Under the pieces are notes generated by a model. That model was not told where the DNA came from and did not search any database. It worked only from the letters and a program-made list of their open reading frames with translations. A stretch of 64,000 nucleotides of DNA from Pelotalea chapellei (GTDB lineage: Bacteria > Desulfobacterota > Desulfuromonadia > Geobacterales > Pseudopelobacteraceae), in the NCBI RefSeq assembly GCF_018531195.1, contig NZ_JAHDYS010000002.1:248001-312000 (forward strand). The letters run 5' to 3'. This document shows positions 27,247 to 36,862 of this stretch, piece after piece; within the stretch, counting starts at the first letter, position 1, and the number at the start of each line of letters is the position of its first letter. The position numbers were made by a program, and so were the translations under genes.

Positions 27247-30246
27247 TCAGATTTCCGTTTGAGATTCAGAAAGAAGTTTTCCGAGCAAACTGGCTAGTGT
27301 GGCGACATTGTATGGTTTGAGCATGGCCGCACTGAAACCGTACTGGAGGTAGTCTGCCATCACAGGATCATTGGAATATCCGCTCGAAACTACAAGCCGA
27401 GCCCCAGGATACTGCTTCAGGATCTGCGCTGCGGCCTCCTTGCCCCCCATGCCACCGGGGATGGTCAGATCCATGATTACTGCAGCAAATGGTTGGCCGT
27501 TCTGTTGCGCCAGCCGGTACATCTCGATGGCCTCTTCCCCGCTAGTACAGGTTTTTACGCTGTAGCCCAACTCTTCGAGAACGCTTTCAGCCAGATTGCG
27601 AATGATAGGGTCATCATCCATTATCAGCATGGGGTGTTTTCCGTGCAGCACCGGAGTCGCCATGGTTGAGTCAGTTTTCTGTGCAGTCGCTTCCATCTGG
27701 CTGGCAGGCAAAAGAACCTCAAAAGTGGTTCCTGTTCCGGGGACCGAGCGCACTGAAATCTGTCCGCCATGCTTGCCGATGATTGCATAGGCAGAAGCCA
27801 GTCCGAGTCCGGTACCCCCGTTTTTGGTTGTGAAGTAGGGGTCAAAGATTCGTTTCTGATCTTCCTCCCGAATACCACAGCCGGTATCGGCAAAGAAGAT
27901 TTTGACATAGGGGCCTGAAGCCAGGCCAGCGGGGGTGGAATCAACAATGTGGATCAGATCCGCGCTGATGGTCAATATGCCGCCGTCGGGCATTGACTGC
28001 AGCGCATTGATAATGATGTTGTTGAATACCTGGTGCATTTGCCCTTCGTCAGCTTCAATTGCATGCAGAGAATCAGGAATCTCTAGAATGCTCTTCACCT
28101 TGGAACCTCGGAGTACGAGAGAGAGGGAGGCTTCAATTATGTGTTGTACTTCCACGACTTTTTTGATCGGCTGGCCTCCCTTCGCAAAGGTCAGTAGTTG
28201 ATATGCCAGGTCCGAGGCGCGTTGGGATGCTTTTTCCGCTTCCACAAGGATTGTTGCAGCTTTGTGAGATGGTTCCAGAAACATCCGCGCAAATGAAATA
28301 TTCCCCAAAATTCCAGTAAGAATGTTGTTGAAGTCATGGGCAATTCCCCCTGCCAGTACACCCAGTGATTCAAGCTTCTGGTGTTTTACAAATTCTGCCT
28401 GAACAGTGCGGCGTTCAGTAATGTCGTCACTGATGACCACAATGTGGCTAACTTCGCCATTCTGGTTGAACAACGGAATCTTGCGGGTGTGGATATAGAT
28501 ACTCCCCTTTTGCGGGTGATAACTGACCTCCTCCGGTATATCCATCATGGCCCTTTGGGTTATGGTTTTATAGTCCTCTGCCAGAAAAGCGTCCGCCTGG
28601 TCACGAGGCCATAGATCGTGGGCATTCTTGCCGACCATGTCGGTTGCCGGGATGCCGAAAATCTGCTCGGCCGCGTGGTTCCACAGGATAACCCGGAAAT
28701 TGTCAGCTACATTTTTGACGAAAATGGCATAGGGGGCATTCTCCACAATACTGGAAAGCAGTTTCTGGGAGTGACGCAGTTCCTCCTCTGCCTGTCTGCG
28801 TTCGCTGATGTCTCGGAATATTCCCTGGATTATCTTTCTGTCACCAATAACAGTAACCGAGTGCTTGATTTGTACCGGTGTCTTTTTGCCGCTTCGTGAC
28901 AGGACAAGAGCCTCAAGGCTGTTTGATGATTCAAGTCCGCCTGCGCATCTGGTAAAAATGTCGCGGTGTTCTTCCTCCATCTCCGGAGGGTGCAGGTAGG
29001 TCTGGTGCTTTCCGATAAGTTCCTCTCGTGGTGCTTCCATCATTTCTTCAGCAGCTTTATTGCAATTCAGCAGTATCCCCGTGGTTGCGTCAGCCCAGAA
29101 AATAGCATCCGAAGCCTCTTCAAAAATTAGTCTAAATTCTTCTTCGCTTTTCATCAGATGTCGTTCTGCCTGCTGACGTTCATGTATGGACGCCGCCAGT
29201 TTGAGGGCCATCTCGTCAAAAGCGCAGCCAAGTTCGCCAAGCTCACCCCCCGAAACACGGTCAGCCACACGTATTGTAAGGTCGCCATTCGCAATCGCAT
29301 GGGTGGCATTACGAAGCGTGATGATTTTATCGTGGATACCTCGTTTGGTGAGCAGGATCGCCAGACCGAGTGTGAGCAGCAAGACCAGGGACAATATTCC
29401 TACATTTGTCAGGAGCTCCCGATAGACTGTTGCAAGTACGTCTTGTTTGCTGACTCCGATACGAACGTACATGTAGGGGGTGGACTCGTCCTTCAGGAAA
29501 ATCTTTCTGAAGGAGAACAGGCGCAGGATGTTGTTGTTGCCCTTAGCTTCGAAGGTGCCTCCATCGGCACCTTTCAGCATGTTCTGGAATAATTTGTCCT
29601 GAGTGCCGACAAGCTGTGGATTAAGTGACGAAAATAGAATGGTGCCCTTGTGATCTACGAGCATCATGGACGATGCTCCCAGGCTGAACGCATTCTGCTC
29701 ATACAACTGCCGGTACCTGTCGAGGTTGATGACTATTACTGCAACACCGTTGATGGAGCCGGAAGTGTCTTTAAAAGGATAAGCAAAACTGAAAACGGGA
29801 GCTCGCAGTACCTTGCCCACATTAAATTCACCAGAAGAGAATCTGCCGGTCGCGACAGCGTTCCTGAAATATCTTCTTTCGGCATAAGATAAAGATATCT
29901 GTCGGGGAAGAGCTGCGGCCCAACATACACCTTTTGCATCAAGCATAAAGATGGTGGCATACTGGGGACTCGAAGCAAGTATTTCTTCAAGAAGTTGGTT
30001 GGCCGCCTCAGAATCACGATTACGGATGGCAGGAACATAAGACAGGGTTATAGCCAGCTGTTCAGCGACCGAAGTCAGAATGCTTTGCTCGGTAAGAACC
30101 TTGTTGGCAACAGTGGATGAAAGGGTCAGTGCTTGTTTGACGTTCTGGTTCCACTGATTGTTGGCTGTATAGATAAAAATTCCGAGCGGTGCAGTAGCCA
30201 TCAGAATGATCAGGATGATTATCAGTTTCCGTATTGACAATGCCAA
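27247..30246 (-). CDS. Hybrid sensor histidine kinase (dCache-HAMP-PAS-PAS-HK-REC)
   Basis: 999 residues. An N-terminal helix (about 8-28) and a second near 282-300 flank a periplasmic double-Cache-like sensor of about 250 residues. HAMP follows (about 305-358), then two PAS domains (about 370-490 and 495-620). The H-box LGVLAGGIAHDFNNIL has its phospho-accepting His near 638. The ATPase has NNIIINALQS and the G-boxes DTGCGI and GGTGLGLA. A C-terminal receiver (about 870-990) carries IMDDD and the phospho-site in IMDLTIPGG. No output regulator lies next to it. The ligand is unknown. Confidence 0.93.
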   Translation of the reverse strand: MALSIRKLIIILIILMATAPLGIFIYTANNQWNQNVKQALTLSSTVANKVLTEQSILTSVAEQLAITLSYVPAIRNRDSEAANQLLEEILASSPQYATIFMLDAKGVCWAAALPRQISLSYAERRYFRNAVATGRFSSGEFNVGKVLRAPVFSFAYPFKDTSGSINGVAVIVINLDRYRQLYEQNAFSLGASSMMLVDHKGTILFSSLNPQLVGTQDKLFQNMLKGADGGTFEAKGNNNILRLFSFRKIFLKDESTPYMYVRIGVSKQDVLATVYRELLTNVGILSLVLLLTLGLAILLTKRGIHDKIITLRNATHAIANGDLTIRVADRVSGGELGELGCAFDEMALKLAASIHERQQAERHLMKSEEEFRLIFEEASDAIFWADATTGILLNCNKAAEEMMEAPREELIGKHQTYLHPPEMEEEHRDIFTRCAGGLESSNSLEALVLSRSGKKTPVQIKHSVTVIGDRKIIQGIFRDISERRQAEEELRHSQKLLSSIVENAPYAIFVKNVADNFRVILWNHAAEQIFGIPATDMVGKNAHDLWPRDQADAFLAEDYKTITQRAMMDIPEEVSYHPQKGSIYIHTRKIPLFNQNGEVSHIVVISDDITERRTVQAEFVKHQKLESLGVLAGGIAHDFNNILTGILGNISFARMFLEPSHKAATILVEAEKASQRASDLAYQLLTFAKGGQPIKKVVEVQHIIEASLSLVLRGSKVKSILEIPDSLHAIEADEGQMHQVFNNIIINALQSMPDGGILTISADLIHIVDSTPAGLASGPYVKIFFADTGCGIREEDQKRIFDPYFTTKNGGTGLGLASAYAIIGKHGGQISVRSVPGTGTTFEVLLPASQMEATAQKTDSTMATPVLHGKHPMLIMDDDPIIRNLAESVLEELGYSVKTCTSGEEAIEMYRLAQQNGQPFAAVIMDLTIPGGMGGKEAAAQILKQYPGARLVVSSGYSNDPVMADYLQYGFSAAMLKPYNVATLASLLGKLLSESQTEI

Positions 30247-30358
30247 CCTCCATAAAAGGGGTAGTGGTGGTAAAGAGAGTAAGTCAGGAATTTATTTTGG
30301 TAAAGGATCATTATCAAAATTTATTTTGTGATATTTTGTACGTAAGGAGCAGGCTACC

Positions 30359-30892
30359 ATGGATACACGCATAGAAATAATCCCAGGGGACATCACGACG
30401 CTGGATGTTGATGCCATTGTCAATGCCGCCAACAACTCTCTTCTTGGGGGAGGCGGGGTAGATGGAGCGATCCACTGGGCGGCCGGACCGGAACTGTTGG
30501 CCGAGTGCCGCGGCCTGCACGGCTGTGAAACAGGTGATGCCAAACTCACCAAAGGATATCGCCTTCCTGCCAGATATATCATTCATACCGTTGGCCCGGT
30601 CTGGCATGATGGGGTACGGGGAGAATCCGAGCTGCTGCGTTCCTGTTACCTGAACTGTTTTCACCTGGCCCGTCTGCATGATCTGAAGAGTATCGCTTTT
30701 CCGGCAATCAGTTGCGGGGTTTATGGATATCCTCTGCTCAAGGCTGTCCGCATTGCTCTCTCCGTTGCCCGGGATGAAGCCGCCCGCCACTATCTGCAAC
30801 GGATCGTGTTCGTCCCGTTCAATGCCGAGGCGCTCAAAGTATATAAGGAAGTGGCTGCTGAGCTTGAATTGACCGTACACTCTCTGTCGTAA
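30359..30892 (+). CDS. Macrodomain protein (O-acetyl-ADP-ribose deacetylase-like)
   Basis: 177 residues, a stand-alone macrodomain of the MacroD/YmdB class. The ADP-ribose loop [19 protein letters not shown] is near residues 20-40, and the later [12 protein letters not shown] loop fits. These enzymes remove ADP-ribose or acetyl-ADP-ribose. AAGGAGCAGG precedes the ATG. Neighbours are a divergent histidine kinase gene and a downstream SDR gene, giving no pathway clue. Confidence 0.93.
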   Translation: MDTRIEIIPGDITTLDVDAIVNAANNSLLGGGGVDGAIHWAAGPELLAECRGLHGCETGDAKLTKGYRLPARYIIHTVGPVWHDGVRGESELLRSCYLNCFHLARLHDLKSIAFPAISCGVYGYPLLKAVRIALSVARDEAARHYLQRIVFVPFNAEALKVYKEVAAELELTVHSLS

Positions 30893-31056
30893 CTCTCGCA
30901 TCACCCATTCCTCTCAAGCCATTCTTTTCTTTATCTCCCCAAGCAGAAAACTATTCCGCTGCTGCTATACTTTCATCTGAAAGATGGGTCGTATCATCCA
31001 AACCGCCGGATTTAGTAATGGCGGTACCCAAACCAGCGTCAAAGGGGGTAGTCGGG

Positions 31057-32088
31057 ATGAAGATAACTGCAAGAATGGGGCTTCTGGGATGTCTGATGGC
31101 CGGCGCGATGGCCGCAGTTAAAATCGGGCGCAAATCCCGACGCATCAGCTTTAAAGGATTGTCCGTTGTCATCACCGGGGGATCGCGGGGCCTCGGGCTG
31201 GAGCTTGCCCGTCTGTTTGCCGGTGAAGGGGCGCGCCTGGCGCTGGTGGCCCGGGATGTGGAGGAACTGGAGCGGGCCGGCCTTGAGCTGGAAGCAGCAG
31301 GCGCCGAGGTTCACATATATCAGTGTGATGTGGGCAACCAGGAGGATGTTGAACGCACGGTACAGGCAATCATTGGTGAGTGTGGGCGGGTCGATGTTCT
31401 GATCAACAATGCCGGTATTGTTCAGGTTGCACCTTTTGAAAATTTCGCTGTGCAGGACTTCAAGGAAGCCATGGACACCCATGCCTGGGGGGCGCTGTAT
31501 ATGATCAGAAGTATTGCACCGCTGATGAAGCGGCAAGGAGGGGGACGCATTGTGAATATCTCTTCCATCGGCGGACTGGTGGCGGTTCCACATCTGCTCC
31601 CCTACAGTATGAGCAAGTTTGCTTTGACTGCTCTTTCCGATGGCTTGCGAAGCGAGCTTGCAAAAGACGGCATTCTGGTCACCACAGTCGCTCCGGGTTT
31701 GATGAGGACCGGTTCACACATTCATGCACTGTTGAAAGGGCAGTATCAGAAGGAATATGCCTGGTTTTCTATTTCTGATGCCAATCCGCTCCTGTCAGCC
31801 CATTCCCGGCGAGCTGCGAAACAGATCGTCAATGCATGCCGCTATGGTGCGCCTCGCCTGATCATCACGCTCCCGGCGGCACTCCTGCATCTTCTGAATG
31901 CTAATTTTTCCGGCTTGACTACGGCAGCTACCCGTCTGGCGGCCCGCATGCTTCCCTCTCCCGTTCTTGGTCATAGCAGCCCGCAGACCGGCCTTGCGAG
32001 CGGTTCATGGGCTGCCCCTTCTTTTCTGACCAGGTTGGCCGACAAAGCCAGCCTGCATAACAACGAACTGCCGATCAAAGGCCACTGA
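31057..32088 (+). CDS. Short-chain dehydrogenase/reductase
   Basis: 343 residues from the ATG at 31057, preceded by AGGGGGT at a good distance; an upstream ATG at 31018 lacks this. A hydrophobic stretch (GLLGCLMAGAMAAV) at residues 7-20 could anchor it to the membrane. The classical SDR motifs follow: TGGSRGLG for the nucleotide, NNAG, the catalytic Ser in NISSIGG, and YSMSK with the Tyr-Lys pair. About 80 C-terminal residues extend beyond the core. The substrate is unknown. Confidence 0.85.
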   Translation: MKITARMGLLGCLMAGAMAAVKIGRKSRRISFKGLSVVITGGSRGLGLELARLFAGEGARLALVARDVEELERAGLELEAAGAEVHIYQCDVGNQEDVERTVQAIIGECGRVDVLINNAGIVQVAPFENFAVQDFKEAMDTHAWGALYMIRSIAPLMKRQGGGRIVNISSIGGLVAVPHLLPYSMSKFALTALSDGLRSELAKDGILVTTVAPGLMRTGSHIHALLKGQYQKEYAWFSISDANPLLSAHSRRAAKQIVNACRYGAPRLIITLPAALLHLLNANFSGLTTAATRLAARMLPSPVLGHSSPQTGLASGSWAAPSFLTRLADKASLHNNELPIKGH

Positions 32089-32176
32089 AAGGCCTGGAGT
32101 TGTCAAAGCCGACCCCGGTGGTAGACTTTTAATATGTCGTGAAGACATATCGACAAAAGCTTAAAGGAGGTACGAT

Positions 32177-32443
32177 ATGGCAACATCGAGTAGTGGCGGC
32201 CGCGGTAGCGGCGAATTATCTCAGGCGGATGTAACCAAAAATCTGAAAGGGGTGCAGTTCCCGGCCAAGAAACAGGATCTGGTCAGGCACGCTCAGCATG
32301 AGAAAGCTGATAAAACTGTCCTGAGCCAGATTCAAAATTTGGAAGACCGGGAATATCAAAGCATGGCTGACGTGATGAAGGGGTATGGCAAGGAGCGGCA
32401 TGAAACTGGTAAAAGCAGCTCCTCAAAATCCAGCAGGAAATAG
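32177..32443 (+). CDS. DUF2795 family small protein
   Basis: 88 residues. The central part (VTKNLKGVQFPAKKQDLV to NLEDREYQSMADVMKGYG) matches the DUF2795 pattern, a small helical domain of unknown function. Ser/Gly-rich head and Ser/Lys-rich tail surround it. AAAGGAGG lies before the ATG and a strong terminator follows, so it is a single-gene unit. Confidence 0.75.
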   Translation: MATSSSGGRGSGELSQADVTKNLKGVQFPAKKQDLVRHAQHEKADKTVLSQIQNLEDREYQSMADVMKGYGKERHETGKSSSSKSSRK

Positions 32444-32468
32444 CTAAACCAGCTCAGTGTTCAGTAAC

Positions 32469-32510
32469 AAAAGAAAGGCTTGTCGTTTTTGCGGCAAGCC
32501 TTTCTTTTAT
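32469..32510 (+). terminator. Intrinsic terminator after the DUF2795 gene
   Basis: GAAAGGCTTG (32473-32482) pairs with CAAGCCTTTC (32495-32504), followed by TTTTAT and preceded by an A-run. It may work in both directions. Confidence 0.85.
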
Positions 32511-32565
32511 TCACCTCTGAGATATTGATAAAGTGACTGAGGGACACAGAGACTTCCCGGGTGAT

Positions 32566-33228
32566 TTAACTGCTACTTCTTGTCCTCTGTTTTACTTCTG
32601 CGGGGACCTCCCCCAGGGAGGTGACAGCCGTTTCCGGAAGAAGACCTGCAAAAGGCCAGAGCCGCTCGCGCTTCATGACCCAGATGGTGTGCATACCCGC
32701 TGCTGCGGCACCACAAATATCCCAGCTGTGTGATGAAACCATCCAGCACTCCTCAGGATCAGCCTTCAGTCGATCAAGCACATAACGATAGGGAGCAGGG
32801 TGAGGCTTGCACTTCTCCACATCATCGGTAGAGACGACCACTTCAAAATAATCGGCTAATCCTGAATGTTGCAGCAGTGCAATGGCTGCCGGACGTGATC
32901 CGTTCGTCAGGACTGCAAGACGTACTTTTGCCTTGGCCAGGCTTTTCAGACAGGCTTCTGCACCTTCTGCAGGAGGAAGTTGTTTGAAGAGTTCGAGTAG
33001 TTCGGGAATGGAGACATCAACGGGCCCTTGTGTTTCCACGAAATTGGTCAAGGCAAGTTCTGTGGCATCCCGAAAGGGGAGATAGCGCTCGGCGAGCGTC
33101 GCAGCCATGGCTGTTACCAGTACTCCCTGAAACCAGCAGTCATCCTGCGCATCCCGCCCCATGCGAGCAGTAATGGGGTCGAGGCTGAATAACGTTCCGC
33201 ACAGATCGAAAACAGCAACCATTCCCAT
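32566..33228 (-). CDS. Haloacid dehalogenase-type hydrolase
   Basis: 220 residues from the ATG at 33228, just after GGGAGG. The HAD motifs are clear: AVFDLCGTL with the nucleophilic Asp, LTNGSRPA, the conserved Lys in KCKPHPAPY, and [14 protein letters not shown] with the metal-binding acid. The pattern is closest to type II haloacid dehalogenases. Whether it removes halogen or acts as a phosphatase cannot be told. It runs convergently to the DUF2795 gene. Confidence 0.85.
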   Translation of the reverse strand: MGMVAVFDLCGTLFSLDPITARMGRDAQDDCWFQGVLVTAMAATLAERYLPFRDATELALTNFVETQGPVDVSIPELLELFKQLPPAEGAEACLKSLAKAKVRLAVLTNGSRPAAIALLQHSGLADYFEVVVSTDDVEKCKPHPAPYRYVLDRLKADPEECWMVSSHSWDICGAAAAGMHTIWVMKRERLWPFAGLLPETAVTSLGEVPAEVKQRTRSSS

Positions 33229-33395
33229 GGTACCTCCCACTCTTAAGGTCTTGTGTAAATAAAAATAATGATAAGTTATTTATACATCGAGTCAAGCCGG
33301 CACGATCGGCTCCCTTATTCACAGAACAGCTTTTGCTTGCATTTTACCGGACATCTTTGTTTTTATAGCCTGACTTCAACTGACAGGGAAATTCA

Positions 33396-35375
33396 ATGCT
33401 CCATCTTAAGCAACTCTCCAAAGATTTCGCCGGCAAGCCCCTTTTCACAAACATCTCCTGGCACCTTAAGAAAGGTGAGCGGGTCGCACTGGTTGGTGAG
33501 AACGGTGCCGGCAAATCGACTTTGATGAAAATAATCGCAGGTCTTGCTGAGCCATCTTCCGGTGAAATTCAATTTGCCCGGGGTGCCCGGGCCTCATATC
33601 TTCCCCAGGACGGTATCGTCACCTCCGGCAGTCTGCTGTTCCATGAGGCGCGCTCTGCTTTCGGCGATCTTTTGGCCATGGAGGAGGAACTGCATCACCT
33701 GGCCCAGGAACTTGAAGGCCAGAACGGGGATTCACCCGAACATCACCAGATGTTGCATCGCTATGGTGAGTTGCAGGAGCAGTTTCGCCACCGCGGCGGC
33801 TATACCATGGAAGCTGAAATAGGCACCGTCCTGAAGGGTCTCGGGTTCTCTCCGGATGACTGGTACCGTGATTGCGGGGAATTTTCCGGCGGCTGGCAGA
33901 TGCGCATCGCCCTAGCGCGACTGCTTCTGCAGCAGCCCGATGTGCTCCTGCTGGATGAACCGACCAACCACCTGGATATCGAGGCGCGCAACTGGCTCGA
34001 GGAATACCTTTGTTCCTATCCTGGCTCAATGATTCTGGTTTCCCACGACCGTTTCTTCATGGATCAGGTCTGCAGCCGCATCGCCGAGGTCTGGAATCAC
34101 GCCATCAGCGATTATCATTGCAGCTACTCCCGTTATCTTGTCCAGCGTGAGGAGCGGGTTTCGGCACTGAGGGAAGCCAAACGCATCCAGGATGAGGAAG
34201 TTCAGAAAACCGAAGATTTCATCCGCCGTTTTCGCTACCAGGCAAACAAAGCCTCGCTGGTCCAGTCGCGCATCAAGCAGTTGGAGAAGGTAGAGCGGAT
34301 TGTGATTCCGCCGGAGCGCAAGCGGATCCGCTTCCATTTTCCCGATGCCCCCAAAAGCGGCAAGATCGTCATGGAGCTGAAAGCACTCACCAAATCCTAC
34401 GACAGTCACACCGTGCTGAACCGCATCGATCTGACCATCGAGAAGGGGGAACGGGTGGCTCTGGTGGGGCACAACGGGGCCGGCAAGTCGACCCTCATGT
34501 CGGTCATGGCGGGTTCGGGGTTTCAGGGGGGAGAACGGGTGCTCGGTCATAACGTGATCATGGATTATTTTGCCCAGGATCAGGCCAACGTGCTGGATGT
34601 GTCCCGCAGCGCGTGGGATGAGATCTACAGCGATGCACCCTATGATATGGTTCCCCGGCTGCGGGATATCCTGGGGGCCTTCCTTTTTTCAGGAGACGAC
34701 ATCAACAAAAAGGTGGGGGTACTTTCCGGAGGTGAGCGTAACCGCCTGGCCCTGGCCAAGATGCTCCTGCGGCCCTCGAACCTGCTCCTGATGGACGAGC
34801 CGACCAACCACCTGGACCTGTTCAGCAAGGAGGTCCTGCTGGATGCTTTGCGCTCGTTTGATGGCACAGTGGTGTTTGTTTCCCATGACCGTTATTTCGT
34901 CAATGGTCTTGCCACCCGCATCGTAGAGGTTGAAGGGGGGGGGCTGGTCAATTATTTCGGAGATTATGAGTACTACCTGCAGAAGAAGGAGCAGAGCGGG
35001 GATCAGGGACCGGGGGCCGGGGACCGGATGACAGGGACTGGGGAGCGAAAAAGGGAAGAGCGTGGAGTTGCAGCAAATGGCGCTGTCGCTTCAGCTCCGG
35101 CTCCGCTGCCTGTGCAGGATAAGGAGGAACGCCTCAGGGACCGAGAAGAGCAGAAGCGGCGCAAGCGTGAGGAGGACAAACGGAATAAAAGAATGGGTGA
35201 AATAGAATATGAGATCAGCCAGACTGAGGCAGAAGTAGGCAGACTTGAAGTGGAGATGGGCCAGCCTGGTTATTTCGATGACCCGGAGCGTGGCAAGATG
35301 GGGGGAGAACGCCACGCAACCCTGAATACCCGACTGGAAGAGCTGTATGGTGAATGGGAAGATCTGTCGGGCTAA
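33396..35375 (+). CDS. ABC-F family ATPase (Uup/YheS-like)
   Basis: 659 residues. Two ABC domains have Walker A GENGAGKST and GHNGAGKST, signatures FSGGWQMR and LSGGERNRL, and LLLDEPTNHLD or LLMDEPTNHLD. They are joined by the Arg/Lys-rich inter-domain linker of ABC-F proteins, which act on ribosomes and have no membrane part. The C-terminal tail is a charged coiled coil. Between domain 2 and this tail, about residues 535-552, a Gly/Asp-rich stretch is encoded by a GGGGAC-type repeat, noted separately. A second ABC-F gene is at 55136. Confidence 0.92.
   Translation: MLHLKQLSKDFAGKPLFTNISWHLKKGERVALVGENGAGKSTLMKIIAGLAEPSSGEIQFARGARASYLPQDGIVTSGSLLFHEARSAFGDLLAMEEELHHLAQELEGQNGDSPEHHQMLHRYGELQEQFRHRGGYTMEAEIGTVLKGLGFSPDDWYRDCGEFSGGWQMRIALARLLLQQPDVLLLDEPTNHLDIEARNWLEEYLCSYPGSMILVSHDRFFMDQVCSRIAEVWNHAISDYHCSYSRYLVQREERVSALREAKRIQDEEVQKTEDFIRRFRYQANKASLVQSRIKQLEKVERIVIPPERKRIRFHFPDAPKSGKIVMELKALTKSYDSHTVLNRIDLTIEKGERVALVGHNGAGKSTLMSVMAGSGFQGGERVLGHNVIMDYFAQDQANVLDVSRSAWDEIYSDAPYDMVPRLRDILGAFLFSGDDINKKVGVLSGGERNRLALAKMLLRPSNLLLMDEPTNHLDLFSKEVLLDALRSFDGTVVFVSHDRYFVNGLATRIVEVEGGGLVNYFGDYEYYLQKKEQSGDQGPGAGDRMTGTGERKREERGVAANGAVASAPAPLPVQDKEERLRDREEQKRRKREEDKRNKRMGEIEYEISQTEAEVGRLEVEMGQPGYFDDPERGKMGGERHATLNTRLEELYGEWEDLSG
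34997..35046 (+). repeat. GGGGACC-type repeat inside the ABC-F gene
   Basis: About 50 bp made of units like GGGACCGGGGGCCGGGGACC and AGGGACTGGGG. It resembles the repeat between smc and the roadblock gene (48407-48475). It is in frame and encodes a Gly/Asp/Thr-rich linker. Confidence 0.5.
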
Positions 35376-35387
35376 ACAGTTCCGTCT

Positions 35388-35822
35388 TCAGCTCCAGGAT
35401 TCCTCTTCAACGTCCGCTTCCACATCATCGACCGCAACCATTTCCACATCGAAAAACAGGTCCATGGTGCTTCGGCTCGAAGGTATGATCTGCAGGTCAT
35501 CCGGTTGGATCAGGTCTTGATCATCTTCATCCATGGCAAACTCGTCGTCGCCGGTTCCTTCATCGGTGCCCGCAGGAAATCCCATTTCAAGGGGGGCTTC
35601 ACCCAGTTCGAAGGGATAGCTTTTCAACTCTGCCGCTGAGACCGGAATGACCCGTGTATCCCCGGGATGCATGCCGATGACCCCTTTCTCCAGGCTTGGA
35701 ATCGTGTTTCCTTCTCCGATTATAAATTCCAGTACGTCGCGGTCGGCATATTCGTAGATAGTGCCGTCCTCATAGCGACAGGTAAAGTGAATGGCTACTT
35801 TTTTCCCGGTATCAGCTTCCAT
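35388..35822 (-). CDS. FKBP-type peptidyl-prolyl cis-trans isomerase (SlyD-like)
   Basis: 144 residues from the ATG at 35822, with GGGAGGAAC upstream; the longer open frame overlaps the neighbouring gene. The N-terminal FKBP strand GKKVAIHFTCRYEDGTIYEY, then IGEGNTIPSLEKGVIGMHPGD, are family marks. An insert rich in acidic residues follows (GTDEGTGDDEFAMDEDDQD) and the chain ends in an acidic tail. SlyD-like proteins fold prolyl-containing clients and can bind metals, but no His-rich tail is seen here. It diverges from the Fpg/Nei gene. Confidence 0.85.
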   Translation of the reverse strand: MEADTGKKVAIHFTCRYEDGTIYEYADRDVLEFIIGEGNTIPSLEKGVIGMHPGDTRVIPVSAAELKSYPFELGEAPLEMGFPAGTDEGTGDDEFAMDEDDQDLIQPDDLQIIPSSRSTMDLFFDVEMVAVDDVEADVEEESWS

Positions 35823-35922
35823 TTGTTCCTCCCGATCCGTTCTTTCGTATCGTTGTTTAAAGGATATAATGTTTAAAGGCGGGGTCAAGCCGCGATCTGA
35901 GCACGGTACACAAGGAGGAACT

Positions 35923-36732
35923 ATGCCGGAACTCCCGGATCTGACGGTATTTGCAGAAAATCTTTCGAAGCAGGTGGTTAGGGAAAAAGTTGTTAAAGTA
36001 GTCTGGCATGAAAGGGGTCGGCTCAATGTAGGAGCCGATGAACTTTCAGGAGCACTTGTGGGCAGCTCAATCAGCGAAGTGGAGAGATCGGGCAAGGAAA
36101 CCTTGTTCAAAATGAACAACGGGAACCGGCTTTTCGTGCACTTGATGCTGCAGGGTAAATTCGTTCTTGCACCACGCCAGAAAACAGCTTCTTTTCCAAT
36201 CATGACTCTGGCTTTTGAAGATGGAAAAACCTTGACGGTGCAGGACCCAAAGGCAATGGTGATGATATCTCTGAATCCCTCGCGGGATCACGAGGCCCCG
36301 GATGCCCTGGAGCTGAATCCGGAACTGTTGAAACGGCTGATTGGCGTAAAGCCGCGCATGCTTGCCAAGGCTTTTCTGATCGATCAGAAGATCGTCCGCG
36401 GCATCGGCAATGCCTATGCCGATGAGATTCTCTGGAAAGCGGCGATATCCCCACGATCTGTGATGGGGAGGCTTCCGGAAGAGGCGATAGATGAGCTTGT
36501 CAGGGCCGTGCATTCCGTGCTGAATTCAGCCATTGAGCAGCTGCGCAGAGATCACCCCGCGATCATCGCCGGCGAGATCAGGGATTTTCTGGCAGTGCAC
36601 AATCCTTCCCGAAAGGTTTCGCCCACCGGCCATCCCATCCAGGTTGAAACCATTTCTTCCAAGAAAACTTATTTTACCGATGAGCAGGTGCTGTATCCTG
36701 AAAAAGCAGTTAAACACGGAGCAACGGAGTAA
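35923..36732 (+). CDS. Fpg/Nei family DNA glycosylase lacking the zinc finger
   Basis: 269 residues from the ATG at 35923 with AAGGAGGAAC upstream. The chain starts MPELPDL, putting the catalytic Pro and Glu at positions 2-3, as the family requires. A helix-two-turn-helix lies in LIDQKIVRGIGNAYADEILW. The C-terminal end has no Cys4 zinc finger; it reads HNPSRKVSPTG and then KTYFTDEQVLYP, like zincless members. Such enzymes excise oxidised bases by beta-elimination. The missing zinc finger may change the substrate range, but activity is inferred. Confidence 0.85.
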   Translation: MPELPDLTVFAENLSKQVVREKVVKVVWHERGRLNVGADELSGALVGSSISEVERSGKETLFKMNNGNRLFVHLMLQGKFVLAPRQKTASFPIMTLAFEDGKTLTVQDPKAMVMISLNPSRDHEAPDALELNPELLKRLIGVKPRMLAKAFLIDQKIVRGIGNAYADEILWKAAISPRSVMGRLPEEAIDELVRAVHSVLNSAIEQLRRDHPAIIAGEIRDFLAVHNPSRKVSPTGHPIQVETISSKKTYFTDEQVLYPEKAVKHGATE

Positions 36733-36862
36733 AATCTAGGAAGAATCTGCTTGAAAAGCCTTTTGTGATGCACCTTGAGAAAGGTTTTGATTTCTCCGTT
36801 TCTCCGTTGCCCCGTGTTATTCCAACTTAGGGTTTTCTGCTGTTCAATAAAGGGAGGAAAAA

